Shown here: piece by piece, positions 15,033 to 21,486 of the stretch
Numbering within the stretch: position 1 is the first letter of the stretch
Layout: each line of letters opens with the position of its first letter
Assembly: GCA_039034035.1 (NCBI GenBank)
Contig: JBCCBN010000014.1
Coordinates: 1 to 32,706 of the forward strand
Source: UBA5336 sp039034035
GTDB taxonomy: Bacteria; Pseudomonadota; Alphaproteobacteria; Caulobacterales; Hyphomonadaceae
Length of the DNA stretch: 32,706 nucleotides
Direction of reading: 5' to 3'
Made by a program: the position numbers and the translations under genes
The notes under the pieces: model-generated
Databases searched by the model: none
Seen by the model: the letters and a program-made list of their open reading frames with translations, nothing else
What the model was told of the DNA's origin: nothing

Positions 15033-16958
15033 TTACTCCGCAGGCTGTGGCGCTGGTGCGGCGTTTTCGTGCGGCGAGGGCCAGAGCCTGCCGGTAAAGG
15101 CGAGCGCCCCGGCCAGGCCCATCACAAGAACCCCGAAGAAAACCAGGTCGACAAGGGGATTGAAATACGCGCGAAACGTCCACCGAACTTCACCATCAAT
15201 CACCCGGCGATCGCCGACCGCGACATAAAGGTCGCCCGTCCCGGTCTTGAAGATGTCGGTTTCCGTCGTCGGCATCTGAGCCGCCGGATAGAACCGTTTC
15301 TGGGGGGTAAGCGCTGCAGTCCTGTCCCCGCGTCGAACCGTGATATCGGCCGCATCGGCATACCAGTTCGGGCCCTCGGTCGATCGCATATCATCGAGGG
15401 TGATCGTCCAGCCGGCGATCTCGGCTTGCTCGCCAACCGCCAGGTCCAGCGTTGTCTCGTAGCGGCCAGAGGTCTCCACAACAGCGCCGATGACGAACAG
15501 GCCGAGCCCGATGTGCGCGAGCGTCATCGCCCAGACCCGGCGGGGCAGGCGCAAGGCCGCCCGCCAGACGATCGCGCGTCGCTTGAGCTCAATGCCTGCG
15601 CCGGCGATCAACCAGACGCCCAACGCCAGCCCGAATGCCGCGCCGATGGGTATGCTGAACGCGCTGACGCCCAGCACGGCAAAGACCGCGACCAGGCCCA
15701 GAAATCCCAGACCCCACCTCCAGAAGCCAACCAGATCAGCTTTCCCCCACCGCCAGGCCTGTACAACCGGAAGGATCAGGAGCGCCGTCGCCATGATCGG
15801 CGTGAACGTCAGGTTGAAGTACGGTTCCCCGACAGACATTTGCCGTCCAAATCCTTCAGCGATCAGGGGGAACAACGTGCCCAGCAGCACTGTGGCTGTC
15901 GCGACGATGAACACCACATTGTTTGCCGCCAGCGCCCCCTCGCGACTGGTGAGCACCCAGTCCGGGCCCGCTTTCAGCGTATTGGCCCGCCACGCGAACA
16001 GACCCAGGGCAAATCCGCCATAAACCATCAATCCGATCAGCAGAAGGAGCCCACGGGTCGGGTCCACAGCGAAGGCATGCACCGAGGTGAGCACACCGGA
16101 CCGGACCAGGAAGGCGCCGAGAATGGAAAAGCAATATGTCAGTACCGCGAGAAGTACCGTCCACGCGCCAAAACTTCCGCGCTTTTCGGTCACTAGCAAC
16201 GAATGCATCAGCGCCGCGCCAAGAAGCCACGGCATGAAAGACGCGTTCTCCACGGGGTCCCAGAACCACCAACCGCCCCATCCCAGTTCGTAATAGGCCC
16301 AATAGGACCCGAGCAGGATGCCGAGCGTCAGGGGCACGAAAGCGGCCATGGCCCAATTGCGCGCCATCTTCGCCCATGTCCGATCAATCCGGCCTTCCAT
16401 CAGCCCGGCGGCGGCGAGGGAAAACACGAAGGAATACCCCACATAGCCGAGGTAGAGCATGGGCGGATGGAAGGCGAGCGCAGGGTCCTGCAGCAATGGG
16501 TTCAGTCCCTCCCCCTGCAGCGGCGCAGGGTCGAGGCGCAAAAACGGGCTGGACGCAAACAGAAGGTAAGCCATCGATCCGACCGCGAGCATCCCCTGGG
16601 TGCCGATTGCACGCGCCTCGAACACCGTGCGGTCGCTTCCCAGGAAGACTGCCCCAGCCGCGCCAAACCCGATCGTCACGAGGCACCACATCGCCATGGA
16701 GCCTTCATGGTTTCCCCAGGCGCCGGCGACCTTGTAGATCATTGGTTTCAGAGTGTGCGAATGGCTGAATACCAGTGCCGCGGAAAAGTCTGACTGCACG
16801 AAAGCCGTCACCAAACAGGCAAACGCCAGCGCCATTGCCCCGAACGATGCAATCGCAAATTGCCCGGCTGCGGCGCGATAGCCGGCAAGACCCGCCACCG
16901 TCTGGCTCAACGCCAGCCCGAACGCCAGGAAAGCTGCGAAGTGCCCGATCTCGATCAT
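15033..16958 (-). CDS. ccmF: Haem lyase subunit CcmF (CycK)
   Basis: This 641-residue polytopic membrane protein transfers haem from CcmE to apocytochromes, working with CcmH and CcmI. The WWD haem-binding motif WGGWWFWDPVEN is at residues 227-238. Conserved periplasmic histidines appear in SHSHTLKPMIYKVAGAWGNHEGS (written in part: HSHTL and WGNHEGS) and FHPPMLYLGY. A large periplasmic domain lies near the C-terminus (about 490-610), followed by the last membrane helix. The length is normal for the family. The gene overlaps ccmE by four bases at its start and is followed after six bases by ccmH. No ccmG (DsbE) lies between ccmF and ccmH, as in the rhizobial cycHJKL order. Confidence 0.97.
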   Translation of the reverse strand: MIEIGHFAAFLAFGLALSQTVAGLAGYRAAAGQFAIASFGAMALAFACLVTAFVQSDFSAALVFSHSHTLKPMIYKVAGAWGNHEGSMAMWCLVTIGFGAAGAVFLGSDRTVFEARAIGTQGMLAVGSMAYLLFASSPFLRLDPAPLQGEGLNPLLQDPALAFHPPMLYLGYVGYSFVFSLAAAGLMEGRIDRTWAKMARNWAMAAFVPLTLGILLGSYWAYYELGWGGWWFWDPVENASFMPWLLGAALMHSLLVTEKRGSFGAWTVLLAVLTYCFSILGAFLVRSGVLTSVHAFAVDPTRGLLLLIGLMVYGGFALGLFAWRANTLKAGPDWVLTSREGALAANNVVFIVATATVLLGTLFPLIAEGFGRQMSVGEPYFNLTFTPIMATALLILPVVQAWRWGKADLVGFWRWGLGFLGLVAVFAVLGVSAFSIPIGAAFGLALGVWLIAGAGIELKRRAIVWRAALRLPRRVWAMTLAHIGLGLFVIGAVVETSGRYETTLDLAVGEQAEIAGWTITLDDMRSTEGPNWYADAADITVRRGDRTAALTPQKRFYPAAQMPTTETDIFKTGTGDLYVAVGDRRVIDGEVRWTFRAYFNPLVDLVFFGVLVMGLAGALAFTGRLWPSPHENAAPAPQPAE

Positions 16959-17380
16959 GAGGCAGGCTGCCCCACATCTTTCAATTCCCGTGGCACATAG
17001 TTTTCGTCGTGCTTGGCCAGCAATTGTGTCGCAACAAACGCGCCATCGGCGTTGAACGCCCCCGTCGCGACAACACCCGAGCCTTCGCGAAACAAGTCCG
17101 GCGCAACGCCCCGATATGTGACGCGGATCGAGTGCTCGCTTTCGTCGATCACCCGAAAACCGATCATCGCATCGGCGCCGTACTCCAGGGACCCCAATTC
17201 GACAAACCCACCAACCTTCGCGCGCTCGCCCACATCCGGTCCTCCGTCATCGGCGATGCGAGACGGGGTGTAGAAGAGGTTTGCATTGTCCCGCGCGGCG
17301 ACAAAAACGAGCGCGACGGCTGCCAAAAGCAGCGCGGCGGCGATGGAGACGGTCCAGAGACGGCGGCTGCGAGCTCTCAT
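16955..17380 (-). CDS. ccmE: Haem chaperone CcmE (CycJ)
   Basis: This 141-residue periplasmic haem chaperone has an N-terminal membrane anchor (about residues 9-28) and an OB-fold domain. The C-terminal haem-binding signature is HDENYVPRE, with the covalent ligand H124 and Y128 present. Typical strands such as VGGFVELGS and GVVATGAFN are visible. It receives haem from CcmABCD, which is not encoded in this window, and passes it to CcmF. It starts 15 bases after ccmI and overlaps ccmF by four bases. Confidence 0.96.
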   Translation of the reverse strand: MRARSRRLWTVSIAAALLLAAVALVFVAARDNANLFYTPSRIADDGGPDVGERAKVGGFVELGSLEYGADAMIGFRVIDESEHSIRVTYRGVAPDLFREGSGVVATGAFNADGAFVATQLLAKHDENYVPRELKDVGQPAS

Positions 17381-17395
17381 GGGAGTGTTATAGGG

Positions 17396-18007
17396 TCATT
17401 GGCCAGAATTTGAACTGCGGCTTTCCGGCGGAGCCGCTCCCGCCGCAACAGCGTTGGCCACCCAATCATCAAAAACCGCCTTCGAATTCGAGTCTGGAGG
17501 GATGCGGCTCGACACCGCCTCCCATGCCGCCCGGGCTTGCGCTTCATCGCCCATCTGCCAGAACGCCGACCCAACCTGAAAACCGGCCCGCACTTGCGAG
17601 GGATCGCGGGAATAGGCTTCGGCGTAGAGCTGCTGCGCCTCTGGCCCAACCTGCCCACCCGAGAGCCGCACAAACGCGTCGCCAAGACCGATCAGGGCCG
17701 GCACATATGACGGATCGCGCCGCAGTGCCGACTGAAACGCCCTGACCGCATCAGGTTCTCGCCCGCGGCTCATGAGGAATTGCCCGATGAAATAGTGCGC
17801 CTCAGGATCGTCTGGTCGGGTTTGGGTGAGCCGTTCAAGGCGCGCGAGCATTTCCGCCGGCGTCAAATCAGAAGGGTTCCGCGCCTCGAGCTCGGCAGCC
17901 CGCTTGGACATGGGCTGGTCTGCCAATCCGGGAGAGCCGATCGAGAGGTAACCCGCGATCGCAATCATGATGGCACCGGCAAACAGCAGGCGGGGAAGCG
18001 TAATCAT
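17396..18007 (-). CDS. ccmI: CcmI/CycH-like TPR protein of cytochrome c maturation (short form)
   Basis: This 203-residue protein has one N-terminal membrane segment (about residues 5-22) and a periplasmic TPR domain. Repeats are visible as DDPEAHYFIGQFLMSRG, DAVRAFQSALRRDPSYVPAL and PEAQQLYAEAYSRDPSQVRA. CcmI binds the C-terminus of apocytochrome c and brings it to CcmF and CcmH. Many alphaproteobacterial CcmI proteins are clearly longer and have two N-terminal membrane helices joined by a cytoplasmic loop; that part is missing or reduced here. Position supports the identity: it overlaps the kinase gene by four bases (ATGA) upstream and precedes ccmE by 15 bases. Confidence 0.85.
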   Translation of the reverse strand: MITLPRLLFAGAIMIAIAGYLSIGSPGLADQPMSKRAAELEARNPSDLTPAEMLARLERLTQTRPDDPEAHYFIGQFLMSRGREPDAVRAFQSALRRDPSYVPALIGLGDAFVRLSGGQVGPEAQQLYAEAYSRDPSQVRAGFQVGSAFWQMGDEAQARAAWEAVSSRIPPDSNSKAVFDDWVANAVAAGAAPPESRSSNSGQ

Positions 18008-18810
18008 GGCCGAGGCAGTATCAGGGTCGCGCGTAAGCCGCCAAGGGGCGCGTCAGAAAGCGACAGACTGCCCGAGTAAAGTTCCGCCAGGTCTTTGACA
18101 ATCGACAAACCAAGGCCGGTGCCCGGCGCTGTTTCGTCCAAGCGCACGCCTCGTTGCAGCGCCGCTGCGCGTTCGTCGGGCGATAGACCCGGCCCGTCAT
18201 CGTCAACATGAATGTGTACTTGGCCGTCGGAACCCTCGACAACACTGACCGCAACGCGGGACCGGGCCCATTTGCAGCCATTCTCCATGAGATTGCCCAA
18301 CATTTCCTCCAGGTCCTGGGCTTCCCCCCGAAACGCCATGCCCGGTTCTACAGCGGCACCCACCTCAATCTCCTGATCAGCGAACAAACGGTTCAGCAGC
18401 CGCACCAGCCCATCAAGAACGGGCTTGATCTCTGTCCGTGCTCCAATGGCCTGGGCCCTGGCGGCCGCCTGCGCGCGCGAAAGGTAATGCTCAACATTGG
18501 CGCGCATGGCTTCGGTCTGCCGGCGCACCACATCATCCAGTGCCGATTGCCCATCCGCTTCATTCCGGAGCACTGCCAATGGCGTCTTCAGCGCGTGGGC
18601 GAGGTTGCCCACATGGGTCCGCGCCCGCTCCACCACTTCGCGGTTGTGGTCGAGCAGCTTGTTGAGCTCTTCGGACAGGGGGCGAACCTCCGCCGGATAG
18701 TCATCATCCAATCGCGTCCGCCGCCCTTCCCGAACATCAGATACATCCTTCTGGACGCGGCCAAGCGGAGCCAGCACCACCCGCACCTGAACAGCCATCG
18801 CGACCAGCAC
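18004..18810 (-). CDS. FeuQ-like sensor kinase, C-terminal kinase part (split by in-frame TGA)
   Basis: This is the catalytic half of a FeuQ/PhoQ-type histidine kinase. Read from the GTG at 18810 it has 268 residues. A short HAMP-like linker (VLAPLGRVQKDV) is followed by the H-box NLAHALKTPLAVLRNEAD (H72). The ATPase domain has an N box (GNLMENGCKWA), G1 (DDDGPGLS) and G2 (GTGLGLSIVKDL). It is in the same frame as the sensor part upstream; only TGA (18814-18816) and one Gly codon lie between. Translation could restart at the GTG, but the product would keep only a fragment of the second membrane helix. All kinase motifs are intact, which argues against old decay. Confidence 0.82.
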   Translation of the reverse strand: MLVAMAVQVRVVLAPLGRVQKDVSDVREGRRTRLDDDYPAEVRPLSEELNKLLDHNREVVERARTHVGNLAHALKTPLAVLRNEADGQSALDDVVRRQTEAMRANVEHYLSRAQAAARAQAIGARTEIKPVLDGLVRLLNRLFADQEIEVGAAVEPGMAFRGEAQDLEEMLGNLMENGCKWARSRVAVSVVEGSDGQVHIHVDDDGPGLSPDERAAALQRGVRLDETAPGTGLGLSIVKDLAELYSGSLSLSDAPLGGLRATLILPRP

Positions 18811-18813
18811 CCC

Positions 18814-19416
18814 TCACGCCAGCACGATCATCGCGCCAATGAGCAGCAGCAGGAATCGTTGCGCAAATTCGTCGGATTTCTCCCGGTCCGCCGCTGCCAC
18901 CAATAGCGCCCGCTGGTCGCTATTGCCAAGAATGATCACCGTCGCCGCAACCCGTAACGTCTCCCCAGCCGGCCCGGTAACGTTTCCGCGTGAGGTGGCG
19001 CCGGGTTCAGTAAGTGCGCGCGACTTGATCGCGTCCGTCATCGGCACCTCACCATCCCAGAGACTCCGTGGACGGATTTCCTCGCCGAGACTGTCATCAT
19101 CCCGGATTTCAGCGATGGCCCAATACCGGCCGGACAGCGGCGTTTCGTAAAGGTGCGCGGCCGGCAAGCGGGCACCGTCTGCCTCGAGCGTGCCGTCTGC
19201 GCCAAGATCCACGGCTCGGGTCAAATCGATGAGTGTGGTTTCAAGCTCGCCGTCCAGCAACTGGATAGTCTGTGCGCGATAGACCGCTGACAGGGTGATT
19301 GCGCCGCCAACCAGCACGAGTAGGCACCACAAGCCAGCACCGATCAGAAGCCGGACGGCCAATGAAGACGGGTTCAAAGAAAGCGGGTAGCCCGGGATCG
19401 AAGCGGTTCCACGCAT
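18814..19416 (-). CDS. FeuQ-like sensor kinase, N-terminal sensor part (ends at in-frame TGA)
   Basis: This is the sensor half of the kinase gene. It has a first membrane helix (LLIGAGLWCLLVLVGGAITL), a periplasmic domain of roughly 130 residues with RYWAIAEIRDDD and RSLWDGEVP, and the beginning of the second membrane helix (FLLLLIGAMIVLA), where TGA stops it. I prefer the ATG at 19416; a TTG at 19434 is possible. Either way it begins shortly after the regulator stop at 19441. The order regulator-kinase-ccmI-ccmE-ccmF-ccmH matches feuP-feuQ-cycHJKL of rhizobia, which is why I call it FeuQ-like. TGA is the normal stop of many genes in this window, so general recoding is excluded. Confidence 0.8.
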   Translation of the reverse strand: MRGTASIPGYPLSLNPSSLAVRLLIGAGLWCLLVLVGGAITLSAVYRAQTIQLLDGELETTLIDLTRAVDLGADGTLEADGARLPAAHLYETPLSGRYWAIAEIRDDDSLGEEIRPRSLWDGEVPMTDAIKSRALTEPGATSRGNVTGPAGETLRVAATVIILGNSDQRALLVAAADREKSDEFAQRFLLLLIGAMIVLA

Positions 19417-19440
19417 GGGCCCAGAGATACCCAATCCCCG

Positions 19441-20124
19441 CTAACCCGCAATCTGTTGTTCCGCCTGGGGGACGACGAGCCGGTATCCAAGCCCACGTTC
19501 CGTAAGGATCCGGTCGGAACCGATCTTCTTTCTCAAACGCCCGATGAATACCTCGATAGTGTTCGAGTCCCTGTCGAAATCCTGATCATAGATGTGTTCC
19601 ACCAGTTCGGTCCGGGGCACGACACGGCCTTGATGGTGCATCATGTAAGCAAGCACCCGGTATTCATGCGCTGTCAGCTTGATCGGCTCACCGTTGACGG
19701 TCGCCCGCGCGGCCCTCGTGTCGACGCGAAGCGAGCCCGCTTCGATCGCTGCCGCCGAATGCCCTGCCGCGCGCCGAAGCAGGGCGCGAAGCCGCGCCAG
19801 TAGCTCTTCAGTGTAGAACGGCTTGGTGAGATAATCATCGGCGCCAGCATCGAACCCGGCGACCTTCTCGCTCCACCGGTCCCGGGCGGTCAGGATAAGA
19901 ACAGGGAAATCTTTCCCCTCTTCGCGCCAGCGCTCGAGAATTGTCACGCCATCCATCTTGGGCAGGCCAAGATCGAGAATCACCGCGTCATAGGGTTCGG
20001 TATCGCCGAGAAAGTGTCCGTCCTCGCCGTCCGCGGCGAGATCGACCGCATACCCGGAATGCGACAAGGCGTCGGCCAATTGGCGGCGCAGGTCGGGATC
20101 GTCTTCAACAACCAGAATACGCAT
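19441..20124 (-). CDS. FeuP-like OmpR-family response regulator
   Basis: This 227-residue regulator has a receiver domain with an acidic pocket (E7, D8, D9), phosphoacceptor D51 in AVILDLGLPKMDG, and TKPF. A winged-helix DNA-binding domain (about residues 125-220) has KLTAHEYRVLAYMM and NTIEVFIGRLRKKIG. Its sequence type is PhoP/FeuP-like and its neighbours are those of feuP: a kinase then cycHJKL homologues downstream, and a small secreted protein upstream. In rhizobia FeuPQ has been linked to iron uptake and to cyclic glucan export. Which applies here cannot be told. The cognate kinase gene carries an in-frame stop, so activation of this regulator is in question. Confidence 0.93.
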   Translation of the reverse strand: MRILVVEDDPDLRRQLADALSHSGYAVDLAADGEDGHFLGDTEPYDAVILDLGLPKMDGVTILERWREEGKDFPVLILTARDRWSEKVAGFDAGADDYLTKPFYTEELLARLRALLRRAAGHSAAAIEAGSLRVDTRAARATVNGEPIKLTAHEYRVLAYMMHHQGRVVPRTELVEHIYDQDFDRDSNTIEVFIGRLRKKIGSDRILTERGLGYRLVVPQAEQQIAG

Positions 20125-20126
20125 GA

Positions 20127-20453
20127 CTACCCTCTGTTCTCACGGATGACACGCCCGCTCTGCGCATCTACAACGATGATCATTCGCCGACCGTCGCGGT
20201 CGATCCATTTGATCGTATATTCGGACTTTCCGTTGCCGCGCGAATAGAGATTGGCGTCGGTCATGCTCCCGCCGTAACGGCCCTGCAGTTGCTGCCGAAT
20301 CCGCGCCAGCGGCACCGTCCGTCCATCCTTGACCGCTTCGCGCGCTTCGCCGGCATCGAAGGAGCTGCCATAGCCCTGAGCAGATACCGCGGGCGATACC
20401 ATACCTGCCGATGCAAGGAGCAGTGCGGCGGCAAGAGAAAGTCTTTTTATCAT
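20127..20453 (-). CDS. Small secreted PepSY-like protein (position of FeuN)
   Basis: This 108-residue protein has a signal peptide (MIKRLSLAAALLLASAGM, likely cleavage after VSA near residue 25) and a PepSY-like fold. A helix (ARIRQQLQGRYGG) is followed by strands SEYTIKWIDRDGRRMIIVVD and a final AQSGRVIREN. PepSY proteins often inhibit partner proteins in the periplasm. It lies two bases before the FeuP-like gene. In Sinorhizobium a small periplasmic inhibitor, FeuN, is encoded beside feuPQ and restrains FeuQ. This gene is a positional analogue; homology to FeuN is not shown. It is the first gene of the co-oriented block that ends with glnE. Confidence 0.85.
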   Translation of the reverse strand: MIKRLSLAAALLLASAGMVSPAVSAQGYGSSFDAGEAREAVKDGRTVPLARIRQQLQGRYGGSMTDANLYSRGNGKSEYTIKWIDRDGRRMIIVVDAQSGRVIRENRG

Positions 20454-20531
20454 GATCGGGGATTTACGGGCAAAGGACTGAACGGCCAGTGAATGACCCG
20501 GTCGCCATAGCGACAGGATGCAGTTGCGCCA
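20454..20531 (-). promoter_or_regulatory. Leader region of the PepSY-feuPQ-like-ccm block
   Basis: This 78-base gap between the J-domain gene and the PepSY gene is the only place for a promoter in front of the block. It contains a perfect 5-bp hairpin, GTCGC-CATA-GCGAC (20501-20514). I see no clear -35/-10 pair or terminator, so the block could also be read through from the J-domain gene. Confidence 0.35.
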
Positions 20532-21413
20532 TTATCTGCGGCGCTTATCGAGAAAGTCCCTCAGCCCCGCATCGCCGGGGTCATCGAGGACGATTTCGAG
20601 ACGGACAAAAAGACTGCCAGGCCGGTTCCTGATCTGCACGCCCTTCTCCTTGAGACGCAGAACGGTGCCGGTATTCGACCCTGGCGGAACTTTCATCGTG
20701 ACCATACCTGTCGGGGTTCGCACATCGATCTTGCCGCCCAGAACCACCGTTTCCAAGGAAACCGGCATGGTCATGCGCAAATCGTCGCCTTCCCGTGTCC
20801 AGATCTGCGACGGCGTGATGCGCACGTCGATCAGGCCGTCGCCCGGTGGTCCGCCCGAAGGCGATGGCTGGCCCTGGCTCCTGAGTTTCAGCGTCACGCC
20901 ATCCTCGACACCGGCCGGAATATCCACGTCCAGCGTCTTCCCGTCAGCCATGGTGAGGCGGCGTTTGCCGCCCGTGACGGCGTCTTCGAATGGGATTGTG
21001 ATCGTGTAGCGAATGTCGCGGCCCCGCGCCGGCCCGGTTCGCCGCCGCCCCCGGCCCTGGCCGAAAAGGCCAGACAGGATATCGTCAAACGGCTCCCCGC
21101 CCATGCCGGCACTTCCCGCGTGCCCCCTTGCCGTACCAGCACCCGCATAACCGCTTGTGCCGCCGGGACCGAACGGTGAGGCCCGTTCATTGCCCTCGCC
21201 ATCTATCTCGCCCCGATTGAATCGAGCGCGCTTCTGCCGATCGCCGAGAATGTCGAACGCGCGCGACACGTGCTTGAACTGCTCAGCTTTCGCTGGATCA
21301 TCCGGGTGCAAGTCAGGGTGGAGGGCTTTCACCTTAGCGCGATAAGCCTTCTTGATATCGTCATCGTTCGCCGTGCGGGGAACGCCAAGCAGGGTGTAGG
21401 GGTCGTTGCTCAC
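20532..21413 (-). CDS. J-domain co-chaperone (CbpA-like, no zinc finger)
   Basis: This 293-residue protein has an N-terminal J-domain (about residues 4-68) with the HPD motif at 32-34 (KALHPDLHP). A glycine-rich linker follows (about 72-130, with GFGQGRGRRR-like sequence). The DnaJ C-terminal substrate-binding domains come next (RDIRYTITIPFEDAVTGG, VDIPAGVEDGVTLKL, LETVVLGGKIDVRTP). No CxxCxGxG zinc repeats are present, so it is CbpA-type rather than DnaJ. The GTG at 21413 has AGGA upstream and begins with SNDPYTLLGV as expected; the frame upstream is not coding-like. It starts 73 bases after the last GTA gene on the same strand. Confidence 0.93.
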   Translation of the reverse strand: MSNDPYTLLGVPRTANDDDIKKAYRAKVKALHPDLHPDDPAKAEQFKHVSRAFDILGDRQKRARFNRGEIDGEGNERASPFGPGGTSGYAGAGTARGHAGSAGMGGEPFDDILSGLFGQGRGRRRTGPARGRDIRYTITIPFEDAVTGGKRRLTMADGKTLDVDIPAGVEDGVTLKLRSQGQPSPSGGPPGDGLIDVRITPSQIWTREGDDLRMTMPVSLETVVLGGKIDVRTPTGMVTMKVPPGSNTGTVLRLKEKGVQIRNRPGSLFVRLEIVLDDPGDAGLRDFLDKRRR

Positions 21414-21486
21414 GGCTTGTCCTATTGGCGCAGGCGGGCCGTCCGTCAACTCCGATGAGACAGAGCCGGCACATTCCGAGCCCCGA

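Noticed and set aside
14598..16196. 532-residue open frame on the + strand opposite ccmF and ccmH
   Set aside because: It is the complement of well-recognised ccm genes and has an unstructured Arg/Gln/Pro-rich composition with no family resemblance.
18814..18816. TGA recoded as tryptophan or selenocysteine in the FeuQ-like gene
   Set aside because: TGA ends many genes in this window, including ones with stop-start overlaps, so tryptophan recoding is excluded. I see no strong hairpin just after the TGA that would suggest selenocysteine insertion.
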